From positions 3,581,001 through 3,645,000 of the forward strand of contig OX352764.1 in the NCBI GenBank assembly GCA_947095585.1: DNA of 64,000 bases, written 5' to 3'. Positions 13,601 through 24,170 of the stretch are shown here, piece by piece. Source of the DNA: Nephrocerus scutellatus (lineage: Eukaryota; Arthropoda; Insecta; Diptera; Pipunculidae). Made by a program: the position numbers and the translations under genes. Below the pieces are notes generated by a model. It did not search any database. It had not been told where the DNA came from and saw only the letters and a program-made list of their open reading frames with translations. The number at the start of each line of letters is the position of its first letter. Positions within the stretch are counted from its first letter, which is position 1.

Positions 13601-14725
13601 CGCTTGGATGTAAAGAACTCTCACCTGATTCTTATTGAATTCTTGAAAACCCTCAAATGAAATGATGTTGGTTTTGTATTTTTTTACCAACACATATATA
13701 TATGGATAGCATCAATCGATTGGCTGTGTAAAGATGGTTTTATGTTACATTTTATCTTTTTACAAATTTTTTCTTAAAACGAACGTATGAATGAAAAAAA
13801 TTAAAAAGTCACAAAAAAGAATTCCTGATATAACAGACACGAATTGGAAAACGCAAATATCTGACAGAAACAAGGAATGTATTTTTATTAGTGATAACAT
13901 GCAAGTGAAATAAATAATAATAGAAAACAAAATTACAATACAAAATAAAAAAGAAAACAACACACAAGAGGAGAGCACAACACCAATGAGAATATAGATT
14001 TATACAGTGATGCAATAGACACAGTCGCATTTTTTTACCAACAACATCACGACACTGACAATGATATAAAAAGGAGTGGGCAAGCAATATGTATGACCCC
14101 ACTCCTCACTAACTGGCCAATTCGCATACTCACATGAACAGTCAATTGGTCCTTTAAGAATTGCAAATAGAAATTCAAATCGGATTTCGGCATCAGCTCA
14201 TGACCCCAGCATGCAAGTTTAGCCAAAATACGCGACGACATATTGACAATGAAACCATCTTGACGGTTGAGTAGATTTAAGAATGGTCCCCAGACGCATT
14301 CCTTACGCTTGGCAGCGTAGTCGTGAAAAAAATCGACACGGGATCGATCCTCTTGTAACAAATCATCGATCATGACAAGAATGTACTGGATGGTCGTGTC
14401 CTTAGACACATGCGACAGTAAATTCAAAAAGGTTTTGACCGCTTGCGCAGAGTTACTTTGAAGGTAAGCTGCCTTGGAGGTGTCCAAGCTATTGATGCAC
14501 TGATAGTCCTCCTGCGAGATCATCTGCGATTGCATATATGACGGCCAATTGATGGTTTTCTGACGGATGTCGCCTGCCTGCTGCTGAAGAACGCTAGTAG
14601 CAGCGATCATATCTGAAAGTTTCATGCATTATATACGTCGCACCTTCACAAACTGTTCCATGAAGAAAATCTTTCTTACCAATATTATCATCGGGTAAAT
14701 TTATTAATCCTTTAACGTCAGACAT
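7681..14725 (-). CDS. VhaSFD: V-type proton ATPase subunit H (SFD), eight exons
   Basis: Coding exons on the minus strand, 5' to 3': 14725-14680, 14612-14134, optional 9853-9644, 8922-8788, 8723-8598, 8543-8107, 8044-7931 and 7756-7681. All have GT-AG boundaries and matching phases. Without the optional exon the product is 470 residues, the usual length. Subunit H bridges V1 and Vo and is needed for ATP-driven proton pumping; it also blocks free V1. The armadillo/HEAT-like fold is recognised from [80 protein letters not shown] and [20 protein letters not shown]. The C-terminus ends ISGKA. The long intron 8923-14133 is full of transposon remnants. The ATG is confirmed by the conserved N-terminal exon. 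Confidence 0.94.
9644..9853 (-). CDS. VhaSFD: optional His-rich cassette exon of VhaSFD
   Basis: This 210-bp, phase 0-0 exon would insert 70 residues between LKDQLTVH and ANEYIQSV. An acceptor (gtgtag) lies upstream of [16 protein letters not shown] and a donor (gtagtg) follows KMALPIP. The insert is rich in His, Gln and Asp ([21 protein letters not shown]), unlike the conserved helices on either side. It leaves the frame open whether used or skipped, which is what a regulated cassette exon would show. It sits alone in a 5.2-kb intron. Exon status is inferred from open frame, splice signals and phase; transcript data would settle it. Confidence 0.7.
10815..11270 (-). repeat. dispersed repeat F with GC-rich palindromic CACGCGTCAC blocks
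   Basis: At least two tandem partial units contain GC-rich blocks of ACGCG, CACGTG and GTGACGCG words (near 10817, 11006 and 11074), embedded in very AT-rich DNA. Each is followed by a stretch ending in a tract with ggtagaagtcgcgatata. Reverse-complement copies occur at 57437-57560 (AT part only) and 59603-59690 (GC part only). It lies in the VhaSFD intron. No coding capacity; element class not recognised. Confidence 0.6.
11366..12990 (-). mobile_element. RTE/BovB-like LINE, endonuclease plus RT remnant
   Basis: Minus-strand order: an endonuclease C-terminal part with [18 protein letters not shown] near 12790, a linker ([23 protein letters not shown] near 12110), a damaged RT core, and a C-terminal segment with [13 protein letters not shown] and [19 protein letters not shown] near 11500. 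These are typical of RTE-class elements. Frameshifts and a missing core make it inactive. It sits in the large VhaSFD intron in the same orientation as the gene. Confidence 0.78.
13030..13320 (+). mobile_element. mariner-like transposase fragment
   Basis: The frame carries [13 protein letters not shown] near 13160, the signature around the second catalytic Asp of Tc1/mariner transposases. Out-of-frame remains of the following domain ([17 protein letters not shown], near 13275) follow. No terminal inverted repeats were found. The fragment is truncated and frameshifted. A related copy is at 28625-29060. Confidence 0.75.
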
Positions 14726-16121
14726 TTTGCAGGATTTTTACTTTTCCACGAAGTTAATTTCAATTAAAATTATCTAAACCTCGAACAATCTTTTTCCAAA
14801 TTTCTGTGGGATCGATGGAAAAATTACACAAAATTTTCGTTTTTACGACGAACCAATTCAGGTGACACTGTGACAGGTCTTGTGACTTTTTCGCCGAGAA
14901 AATTTAGACAAGACGGAAGATAAATGCGGCGAATTGCTGTCATAGTAGTCCATATGTTCACATAGAGACAGTGCGCATAGAAATTTAAAATTCTCAAATA
15001 CATTAATATTTTACAATTGTAATTATTTACATATTCAATAAATCCAAAATATTTATTTTTTGGATTCCTTATAATTTTTCTAACTTAACCTTATTTTAAA
15101 AGTAAGTGTTAATAAATACTTGTGTTTTGAAAATGGAAGTAACGCAGAGATTTAGGTGCAATTTTATATTTAGTATCAATCAATTTTGATGTCTAACCTG
15201 CAAATACTTGATATAATTTTTTATAGAGAAATGATTCGTCTTATAATGCTACTTATTCCGTTTAATAGTTTGATTAACAATGGTTTCTATGTATTCAAGT
15301 ATTCATTATTTTTTTCCCCCTCGGTAGGTTGACATCCAATAAAAATCCTATTCCAATACAATTGGTGGTAGATTGGTTCCAAAGTTTATAAAAAATATTT
15401 TCGGTTACGCAAATCGAAACAACTTTTCATGTATGATACTTACTTTTATTAAATTGGTTCCAAGGAATGTAAATTTTAATTTTTTTATTTCGTTAAAAAC
15501 TCATATAATTTGACTTGTCAAATCGCTTTAATATGTCCTCCTGTTGATGAAAGGAGATCGCCGTACGCTTCTTGTATGCTATTTTCTGTAACAGAAACGC
15601 AAAACATTAAAATCATCTAAAATCCATGTTACATACCTTCATTTCACTCAACCAATCACTCGCTTAAGCATATAGAAGTTATTTAAAAGTATGTACACTT
15701 GTAATGTAAAGATGATTTTGTTTAAAACAAATTATCCCTAAGACTTGAACTGTATTTAAGTACCGATATATCTCTGCATACGCCCAAATTTACTTCTAAA
15801 TTAAAATTTCTTTACGTTTAAAAATATACATGATGTAGGTAAAAATATATTATGTACATTTGTTTGTATGTATGCATATTCCTACATATATGAATGTATT
15901 CCTTTGTAACAATAACATTTTTGTAGCGACGAAATTTGTAATTTTTAAGTATTTCCATTGTGCGAGCGACCTAATATGTTGCTCCAATAATTTCGTGTTA
16001 CTGAACAGGCCCTAGAAGATGGTCGTAAAAAAACAAACACAACAGCTGTTCGTATGTGGACAGCTTACGAAGAAGAAGATTATGATCTATTTATAAAGTT
16101 TCTCTTTTTCTATTAACAACG
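14726..16121. promoter_or_regulatory. divergent intergenic region between VhaSFD and TSEN2
   Basis: VhaSFD reads leftward from 14725 and TSEN2 rightward from 16122, so these 1.4 kb must hold both promoters. The region is AT-rich. Near 15957-15971 a short ccattgtgcgagcgacc stretch matches the end of repeat family G. No core promoter motif was convincing. Confidence 0.45.
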
Positions 16122-16965
16122 ATGTTGTTTACACCGATAACCAAAAGGAAAAAAGGAAGCATTCCCAGCGACGAAGTTGTACCATTCCCACAAAGTACAA
16201 AGGAGGACAAAAAATTCACTGGAGTCTTTACAGGATTTTCGGTTGAAGTTTATCAACCATCGGAGATCTGTGCTATCTACGATGCAGGATGCTTCGGTAA
16301 AGGATCAAAATCGCGCGGTGTTCCAAAAGTGCTCATGCAAAAACCAAATGAATGTGTCGAATCAACGAATTCAAGATTTAACGTCCAAGAAAAAACACTT
16401 GAGAGCCTAGTTCTCGACCTTGAGGAAGCATTTTTGTTGGCCTTCTACATAGAATCTCTAAACATAGTCGATTTAGAAAATAAGCTCATGGAATGGAAGG
16501 ACGTTTTTTGTGAGTTTCAAAAAATTAAGCCAGACTTTGTGAACTGTTTTACAGCATACCTTTACCTGAAGGCAAAAAATTGGGTCGTGAAGAGCGGAAC
16601 TAAATTTGGCGGCAACTTCTGTAACTACTCTGTTGAGTTAAAAAAAATTCATTTTGAAGCAATCTGTTTTCTTTTCCAATTCAGTGATCTATAAGAAGGG
16701 CCTTCGATATTTCCATGCGAGCTTTGTTGTTTACGTTGAATGTGCAAAGATCGGTGAAGAACCTTCGCGTTTTGCAAAAGATATCAAGGGATTACAAAGG
16801 GTGGCTGAGACATCCGACAAAGATGTGCTATTTCTGGACATAACATGGCCAGCCGATGCCAGCTTTATCATCGAATCATTGAAAGACTTTAATAGATTAA
16901 CTGTTTCAGAAAATATTATAAGGCGATTCAATTACAGTGCATTTGTTCAAAGTAAAGCAAAATAA
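16122..16965 (+). CDS. Tsen2: tRNA-splicing endonuclease subunit Sen2 (catalytic)
   Basis: Two exons, 16122-16620 and 16685-16965, flank a 64-bp GT-AG intron. The product is 259 residues. The C-terminal half is a tRNA-intron endonuclease catalytic domain: YLYLKAKNWVVKSGTKFGGN joins across the intron to FLIYKKGLRYFHASFVVYVE. This provides the Tyr and His of the catalytic triad, and the Lys in the following RVAETSDKD segment sits where the third residue is expected. The family cleaves pre-tRNA at the intron boundaries within a nuclear four-subunit complex. The N-terminal part (YQPSEICAIYDAGCFGKGS near residues 45-70) also fits Sen2. The start is the first ATG of the conserved frame, shortly after stops upstream. 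The stop is only 3 bases from the stop of the convergent CMC1 gene. Confidence 0.9.
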
Positions 16966-16968
16966 AAA

Positions 16969-17416
16969 TTACATTTTCTCCACCCGGTGTTTCCTTGGTA
17001 TACCCGTGCGACGATATTCCGATCGCTCCTGTAAATATATCTGCTTGCATTCTTCCTTGAACTTTTCGTCCTCATAACATTTAGTTAGGCAGGCTTTAAG
17101 AGCAGAATTTTCTCTGCGGCAACTAACCACCATCAGTATACCGCTATCCTTGCAGCACGATTGGAATTCATCAACTTCTTTCACGCAATGATTACTTTTG
17201 GCATGGTCTCTCATAATTTTCGGAATAAGAACTTCTCTTTCAACCTTGCGTAGGGATTTATCCAGTGGATCACCTGAAGAAGAAGTCGTTTGTATGAAGT
17301 ACACAATGAAAATCATCAAAAAGTGTTACGGAACAATTTATCTCACCTAAACCATGTGGATTTTTCGGATCAAAAACCTCGTTAGCCAGAGGTATACTTG
17401 TATTATTTTGCATCAT
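16969..17416 (-). CDS. Cmc1: COX assembly mitochondrial protein CMC1, copy 1
   Basis: Two exons, 17416-17347 and 17273-16969, are separated by a 73-bp GT-AG intron and encode 124 residues. The protein is a twin CX9C helix-hairpin factor (CVKEVDEFQSC and CRRENSALKAC), imported into the intermembrane space by the Mia40 route. There it stabilises newly made COX1 during cytochrome oxidase assembly. The family motifs EVLIPKIMRDHAK, ENSALKACL and YRRTGIPRKHR are all present. The start pair ATG-ATG at 17411-17416 opens MMQNNTSIPL. The gene is tail-to-tail with TSEN2, so the 3' UTRs must overlap. A second intact copy lies at 20825-21269. Confidence 0.92.
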
Positions 17417-17792
17417 TTCACTTTTGTTTAATAAGCTTTTTCCTAAATTTAATTTGCTTTTGCTGTTCCTTAAATCCCTTTATAAAATATAACTACTGCG
17501 TAGAATTCTTCCCGCTGCCCCAGCTGATTTTGACATTTCATGAGCAAAGCACTGAGTGACAAGCTGCAATGTCAATAGATGGTTTTTTTTTCGATTCTCG
17601 AAACACCACTATCAATATTAAGCTCGTTTTGCACTTCAAGATTCAAGTAAGCTACCTTTGTGACATAAGCTGTTTTTTAATTCAGCGATTTAATTGATCA
17701 CACACTTGAGTTAGGCTATGTGAGCTATGTTTTTATGTTGGGCGATGCGAAATAACAGTTAGAGTTGTCTTCGCCGTACTAAAGTCAACTAA

Positions 17793-17932
17793 GGGCGCTC
17801 GTACTAGGAAAAACTATGCATATTCAATATTGTATGGATCTCCAACCTTACAAGCAAATTTTTTTTTGTCAAAACGAAAATCCATAAATTCTTGTAAGTA
17901 TTAAGTTTTTCAATTTTGAGAGCAAGCTGCCT
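17793..17932. mobile_element. short inverted-repeat element, family G
   Basis: The left end starts gggcgctcgtactagg and the right end finishes taagtttttcaattttgag; the ends are roughly inverted. The same arms occur at 22211-22560, 59126-59266 and, as isolated ends, near 15957, 24171 and 25183. The best-preserved end is cagggcgctctcacaatg. No coding capacity, so it is MITE-like. A hAT origin is possible from the CAGGG end but not shown. Confidence 0.6.
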
Positions 17933-18049
17933 CACACATCCATTGATGTACATAACCTATAACAATAATTCGCGATCGGTCCTATCTATGATTTCGCTTC
18001 GGTTTCAAAAAGACTTATAAGACCAGCACATTTAGTCACATTTAGGCGT

Positions 18050-20575
18050 TAAGCTCAAAGTCGCTGCGAGGGAGGATATCCCAAGCCGACCGATAGCTCG
18101 CACTTGGATCCCAACTGAACCCTCCTATGCGGATAAAGTACCCAAGGACCTTCCAATTAGCAATCCCTCACCTCCGACTCACGACTGGAAAGTCGCCAAG
18201 GTTGGAGTAGCAATGATCCGCGATTGTTGTGATCACTCAGGAAACCCACGCTCCTCTGGCTGAGACCTAGGCGTGATAAGATTTTGATGGGATCACATCA
18301 TCCTGCGCGTTAAGAAGAAGGATGAGCTGGGGGCAAGTAAACTGGCCCCTATCCTTCAGACTCGGAGCTTTTAATTCCCGACACTGGAGCATCTGTCACG
18401 ATTTCCTTGACACTCCTAAAACTTCGGTGACCCTCTCACTTACTTTTCCCTGTCATTAGCACTAATGAACTTGACAACAAGTTCAAGTTACTCACCCATG
18501 CTTTTAATAAAGCGCTTTCTGCTTCCTGCCCTCTGATTTATCCAAGAGGCAAGAAGAGACCACATTGGTGGGCCTCAGAGCTGGCGGATTTTAGAAATTT
18601 AGATAATTCCAGCCAAGCTGCAAAGGATTTCAGATATTATCCTTCCTTTGCTAGAAACAATTCTAAAGAGTTGTCTCGATCTGGTCCATATTCCAGTTTT
18701 ATAGAAAGAACTAAATGTGGTGTTCATACCCAAAGTCGGCAAATGCTCGCATGTTAGTTCAAATGATCTCAGACCAATCAGTCGATCATCACTCCTTTTA
18801 AAGACACTGGAGAGACTGATCGATAATTATATACGCACACTCGCATTGGCAAAAGACTCCTGTCTACAGATCAGCACACGTATTGTAAAGGCAAGTTTGT
18901 AGAACCAGCTCTGCACACACTGGCACGTTCTGTTGAACATTCCCTGCACTACAAGAGTACACAAGGGTAGTGTTACTAGACATTGAAGGTGCTTTTAACA
19001 ACGCCAAAATATCTGCGATGCATCAGATGCACTGTCGACTTTGAGGGTGGCCGACTCGCTTGGCGAATTGATTAATATTCTGCTCACAAGTCGGATTATT
19101 ATTTCAAAGTTGGGCGTGTTGTTTGCCAGAAGATCTGTCTGCAAAGCAACCCCACAAGGTGGAGTCCCCCTTCTATGGAACTTAGATGCAGAGTAATCGC
19201 TTATGCGGATGACGTTGCTATTGCCGTCTCAGGAAAATACCCGCATACCTTAAAGGAACTCCAGCAAAATGCTCTCTGCAAGCTAACTTGCTGGAGTAAA
19301 ACCTCACAAAACTGAGCTTGTCCTATTCACCAGGAAATATAAAGTTCCACTTATTAACCCTCCTTCTATAAAAGATATAAGCTTAACATTCTCTGATAAA
19401 GCCAGGTATTTGGGCCTTATTTTGGACAGAAAACTTACCTGGAAACCAAACATACAATAAAGAGTTCGTTAAGCCACGGTGGCACTCTTCTCGTGCAAAA
19501 AAGCCATTGGTAGCAGGTGGGTCTTCAACCCCATACAACTCATTGGCTATATACAGCGATAGTAAAACCTACTCTTCTATACGGTGTGACTGTATGGTGG
19601 ACTGCCTAAAATAAGAAAGTAAACCTGACAAATTAAGCTAAGTCTAAAGATCAGCTAGTCTATGTGTGAGCGGAGTACTTCGTACAACCCTCTCTGCCGT
19701 ACTAGACATTCTGTTCGACCGTACACCATTCGATATTTTCAGTAGGCTAGTTGCTGCTAGCTCGGCTATTCCCTTTAAAGATATCTCTCATTGAACTAGA
19801 AACGAATTCGGTCACTCCTCTAGCCTGAATTTAGTCGGGCTCCCAAACAACATAGACTACACCATTCCGCAACTCCATTTCAACAGACACTTCCAGGTCA
19901 CCTTTACCTCCAGATCATTCTGCGACGATGACGCTTGCTTGAAAGATGAACACATTTATTTTTACACAGACGGGTAAAAAACTGATGACGCAGCAATTGA
20001 ACGTGTTTTCCCAAAAAAGCTAAAACTTAGCCTCTTTTTCTGTCTTCCTAATCACTGTAGTGTTTTCCAGGCTGAAATTATGGCGATCAGTGAAGTTTTT
20101 GTCTTGGCTGAAGAGAAACGTCATATCCGCTAAGGATATCCGTATATAATCGGATAGTCAAGCTGCACTGAAGTCACTGGAATTAGTCTCTACAAATTCA
20201 ATTCTAGCCCTTAACTGCCGATCATCTCATGGAGAGTTCAATATCCACCTGTGTTGGGTGCCGGGGCACAGAGACGTTTTGGGTACAGGCATGCAGCAAG
20301 ACTTGGAGTCTTCTCGAATAATTTGTGCTGTTTGGATGATGAGGAGGAGACCAATATCCATCTTCTCCGCAATTGTCCAGCGCTCTCCCAAAAACGTAAG
20401 CTCCATATGGGAGCTTTCTTCTACAACGACACTAATGGTCTAATAAACATGGACATGAGCAGTCTTCTACGCTTCATACGAAGTGGTTTTGCGTTCGGTA
20501 TCACAATGGACAACTCCTGGTCTAAGTGTGTCGGTTTTTCACTAACAGCCACCTTAATCTAACCTAACCTAACCT
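18050..20575 (+). mobile_element. LINE family B with RT and RNase H remains
   Basis: A plus-strand series of broken frames contains linker and RT pieces (NDLRPISRSSLLLKTLERL near 18770), a YADDVAIAVSG box near 19205, RYLGLILDRKLTWKP-like sequence near 19410, and an RNase H start (FYTDG) near 19960. The 3' end runs into taacctaacctaacct at about 20560-20575, a short tandem tail as seen in I-like elements. A second copy of this family is at 27250-28450. The element lies between the two CMC1 copies. Many stops and shifts show it is dead. Confidence 0.8.
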
Positions 20576-20639
20576 CTGTAACTATAAGAGCGTTGTTGTT
20601 TTCGTTGTAAGTGCAGAAATATGTAGACTTCCCTTCGTG

Positions 20640-20812
20640 CAAAAGATATCAAGGGATTACAAAGCGTGGCTGAGATCTCTGACAAGGATATGCTATTTCT
20701 GAAACACGGCCACCCGATAGCAGCTTTAGCATCCAATCATTGAAAAGCTTTAATAGAGAAATATTAAAAAACGATTCAATTACAGGGCATTTGTTTAAAT
20801 TAAAGCAAAACA
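20640..20812 (+). pseudogene. TSEN2 3'-end fragment in the duplicated block
   Basis: The segment repeats the end of TSEN2 exon 2, from the AKDIKGLQ region onward (compare 16780-16965). It carries deletions, substitutions and stop codons. It lacks the catalytic Tyr/His part and the first exon, so it cannot encode an enzyme. It is joined in the original order to the second CMC1 gene, which shows that one duplication carried both. Divergence from the source is clearly higher here than in the neighbouring CMC1 copy. Confidence 0.85.
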
Positions 20813-20824
20813 AAGAAACAAAGG

Positions 20825-21269
20825 TTACATTTTCTCTGCGCGGTGTTTCTTTGGTATACCCGTCCGACGATATTCCGATCGCTCTTGTAAATATATCTGC
20901 TTGCATTCTTCCTTGAACTGTTCGTCCTCATAACATTTGGTGAGGCAGGATTTAAGAGCGGAATTTTCCATGCCGCAACTAACCACCATCAGTACATCGC
21001 TAGCCTTGCAGCACGATTTGAATTCTTTCACTTCATTAACACAACGATTTGTTTTGGCATGGTCTCTCATTATTTTTGGAATAAGAACTTCTTTTTCAAT
21101 ATTAAGAAGCGTTTTATCCAATGGATCGCCTGAATAGGAAAGTCGTTTGTATAAAGTATATACACATATATATGAAATGAAAAGCATCAAACAATTTTAA
21201 CGAACAATTTATCTTACCTAAACCATGTGGATTTTTCGGGTCTGAAACATATTTAGCGTTTTGCATCAT
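20825..21269 (-). CDS. Cmc1: CMC1, copy 2 (duplicate)
   Basis: Two exons, 21269-21218 and 21129-20825, with the same intron position and phase as copy 1, encode 118 residues. Both CX9C motifs remain (CVNEVKEFKSC and CGMENSALKSC), as do EVLIPKIMRDHAK and YRRTGIPKKHR. The product should fold and enter the intermembrane space like copy 1. The N-terminal exon is six codons shorter. The intron keeps GT-AG and the frame is open while the adjoining TSEN2 fragment has decayed, suggesting continued selection on this copy. Homology extends through the 5' flank to about 21400 (a shared cagctgatttt stretch). Confidence 0.88.
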
Positions 21270-21655
21270 TTCACTCTGGTTTAAGTACCTTTTTGTGTTC
21301 CTAAATCTAATTTGCTATTCCGCAATTTTTTTCATAAAAATAAAACTTTTGTTTAAAATCCTACTCGCTACTCCAGCTGATTTTGGCATTTCACGATATA
21401 TGTCGTTTGTTTGTTCCTTTTAGAAATCTGCGCTCGAGCTCCGAAATTTTTCTCTGCAAATCGAACACGAAAGGCGAAAATTTTTGTTTACATCATTTTG
21501 TTGCATGTATTGTTGTTGTTTTTAGTGGAAAGAGGAGTAAATCTACCAAAATACACAGATCTGTTTTTGCTCTACGGTAGATTGTTTTTTTTTAAGGAAA
21601 ACGACCAACTTGACATTCAAAAAATCAATCTGCGACAGATTATAAAGGAAATAAA

Positions 21656-21791
21656 AGGCGTATTTTATTTGTCGAGGAATAAGGAATTAGAGTCATAACC
21701 AGCAAAATAGCAGGTTTTCTTATTCCAAAGAAGGAATAAGACAGTGTAATTGTCGTTGTAATTCCTGATTCCTCGGCACTAAAATACAGCT
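21656..21791 (+). mobile_element. MITE family H, copy 1
   Basis: A 136-bp element with ends aggcgtattttatttg and aaaatacagct, flanked by AAA on both sides as a 3-bp target duplication. The arms continue inward (gtcgaggaat versus attcctcggc). The centre carries accagcaaaatagcaggtttt, shared with copies 2 and 3. Confidence 0.75.
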
Positions 21792-21852
21792 AAAACGAAA
21801 TAGAATGAAATAGAACGCCTTTTGTGGTAGGTACATAACGAGACCTGAATAT

Positions 21853-21989
21853 AGCTGTATTTTATTTGGAATCCGAATAAGGAATTCGAATGTCAAAACC
21901 AGCCAAACAGCAGGTTTTCCAATTACAAATTGTAATTGTGTTGCAATTGCTGTTGTAATTCCTCATTCCTCGGCAAATAAAATACAGCT
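21853..21989 (+). mobile_element. MITE family H, copy 2
   Basis: A 137-bp element whose ends agctgtattttattt and aaataaaatacagct are perfect inverted repeats for 15 bases. It is flanked by TAT on both sides. Internal accagccaaacagcaggttt matches the other copies. It lies only about 60 bp from copy 1 in the same orientation. Confidence 0.82.
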
Positions 21990-22210
21990 TATGTCATACG
22001 TGGAAATAAACCATGGATATCGAAAATTGTTGGAAATTATGAAAAAATACAAGGCAACGGCGGCGGATCGCAAGAGTGAGCAACAATCAAGCTTTTTGTT
22101 AGTTGTCCATCTTTCCTCTTTGAAAATTAGAGGTTGACTGTTAGTTTGATAATCAAAACTGACATAAGTTATGATATGCAGTCAGGTTCGATAGTCTTTC
22201 AACCGCTTAA

Positions 22211-22560
22211 CCCTGCTCTCACAATGAAAAACTTAAGACTAGACTGTTTCCGAAACGAAGGCTTATTTGTGGAACTGACTTATTCAAATAAGTCTCCTCG
22301 CGAGGTGACTTATTTTCTCTCTTTGTCTTGCACAAAAATCTAAATACATAAAGTTTTAGGTTGACAGCAAAGTTTCAATTTGCGATTAGCTTCATTGTTA
22401 TTATATTGAAGACATAACAACAAAAAACTTCATTCTGTATTTCTTCAAAAGTTTGTTAACTTAAGAACTAAGATCTACCAACATAACAAGCAGATTTTTT
22501 TTCAAAACCAAAATCCATTCGTTTCTGTGACTCTTAAGTTTTTCATTGTGAGAGCGCCCT
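22211..22560. mobile_element. family G element with internal palindrome
   Basis: The left arm ccctgctctcacaatg and right arm cattgtgagagcgccc are inverted, and both continue into aaaaactta-type sequence. At 350 bp it is longer than the other copies. A near-perfect 30-bp palindrome centred on cgcg lies at 22286-22315, with a second small hairpin just left of it. Confidence 0.6.
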
Positions 22561-22758
22561 GACAAAAACAACGCCCGCTTCTCAAATCTAGCATTTAGGG
22601 CGGAAAAATTATCAGCCAGGATACAGGATGAGATCTGCGAGAAATTAACAATGGCAATACATTAACAACATAACGAAATGTTTAACCAACTGTATATTGA
22701 AAAGGATACAAAAATTTAAATACATACTTTAAAATACTTAAATATGTAACAGAAAAGC

Positions 22759-23734
22759 TTATTGCTTTTTGGATTTGTTTTTTAAATTTTCCATGTACAA
22801 ATGTAATCCTTTCTGTACAGATGGCTGTGTGGTAAAGGATATAAATGCATCAAGATCCTTTTGGCGAGTATCTATAAACTGCTGTAAATCTTGAGAGCGG
22901 AATTGCTGTTTTGTCATTGACCTCGCTACTGGATTCACACCGGCAAACTTCGATATGAATTTTTCACATTTTTGTATTGCTTCTGCTTTGTTCGTAGCAA
23001 TTTCGTCGATTAGACCAATTTTGTATGCTTCATCTGTACTAAATAGTTTGCCTTGGGTCAGCGCCAATTCTGCAACTCTTCGTGGTAAGACATTTAAAAA
23101 AGACGTCATAAACCACTTTGGTGCGACAATGCCCAATTGTGTCTCATTAAGACCAATTGTAAAGTTAGGCAGCATAACTCTATATTCACAACAAGAGGCA
23201 AGAAGACATCCGCCAGCCGGTGAGTGGCCCTGTATTTAAGAAAACTACAATATTAAATTACATAACAATTACTTTCGTGTTAAACTACGTTAATAGCAGC
23301 TGCTGTCGGTACTGATGATCCATACAAAGCCAGCCAGACATCTTGAAGCGCAATCCAGAAATTCTTCATTCGTTCTGGATTAGGTTTGTACATTTCAAGA
23401 ATATCCAATCCAGCTGAGAATACAGTCTCAGAGGACTTCAAAGCAAGGTTTTCATTTATATTTTAAACATTCAAGTTGGACAAATAAGATAAGCTGTTAC
23501 CGATGTCAAAATAAGTCCACGACTTTTATTGCCTTCAATAGTGCCAATCGCTGTCTTTATTGACGTCAACAGTTCCAGATTCAAGCCGTTGACCGGTGGA
23601 CGATTGAGAGTAAGTGTTGCGATTCCAGTCTTATCGTTAATTTCGACGGTGGTCAATTTACTTTCTAAAGACATGTATCGTGCCGGCACAATACATCTAG
23701 CATTTTTTACACAACTTAGAAGTAGGTTTTTCAT
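22759..23734 (-). CDS. enoyl-CoA delta isomerase 1, mitochondrial
   Basis: Three exons, 23734-23501, 23435-23289 and 23229-22759, all joined in phase 0, encode 283 residues. The enzyme shifts 3-cis or 3-trans double bonds to 2-trans in beta-oxidation of unsaturated fatty acids. The crotonase fold is seen in order: TLNRPPVNGLN, FSAGLDILEMYKP (oxyanion-hole region), AAINGHSPAGGCLLASCCEYR, and IGLNETQLGIVAP, where Glu156 is the likely catalytic base. The C-terminus (SVQKGLHLYMENLK) closely resembles mammalian ECI1. The first 25 residues are basic and amphipathic, fitting a mitochondrial targeting peptide. The ATG at 23732-23734 is the only Met ahead of it in frame. Drosophila has several such paralogues and I cannot say which one this matches. 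Confidence 0.93.
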
Positions 23735-23938
23735 TGTGAACTGCAAAATATGCGTTTGAACAAAAAATGAACTTTGATCGCAAAGCTAAAATAACCACTA
23801 TGCGAAAAAAATACTCCAATAAGATGAACGTATATTTTAAAATGCAAAAGAATTAATGATAATTATAAATGAAAGGAATATATTTACATAAAGTGATAAA
23901 AACTGAAAATTTAAAACTTTTAACTTAATATTCGCAAA

Positions 23939-24164
23939 TGTTGACTCCCCTACAAACACCCACGATCAACTTAGTGCTCTGCTCTGCTCTGTGGCTCTAT
24001 GCCTTTCTGTTTCTGCTCCCTGCTTTCTGTTTTTTTGTGCATCTTTTGTGTATTGTGCCTAATAAACTGTTGTTCAGTTCAGATTGATTGACATCTCGTT
24101 TCTCGATTCTCGATCTCGATTGATATTAATCGTGGAGTGCACAGTGAGGTGCAGGTTTATTACA
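23939..24164. mobile_element. possible solo LTR
   Basis: A 226-bp segment starts TGTTGACTCC and ends TTTATTACA, so it has TG...CA ends. It carries a central aataaa signal near 24060 followed by a GATCTCGATT-rich 3' part, as expected of an LTR with U3-R-U5. I did not find a matching target duplication or a primer-binding site, so this is tentative. Confidence 0.3.
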
Positions 24165-24170
24165 ATTTAG

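Noticed and set aside
20558..20578. taacctaacctaacct resembling arthropod telomere repeats
   Set aside because: Only about three units, directly at the 3' end of a LINE with RNase H, so better read as its tail.
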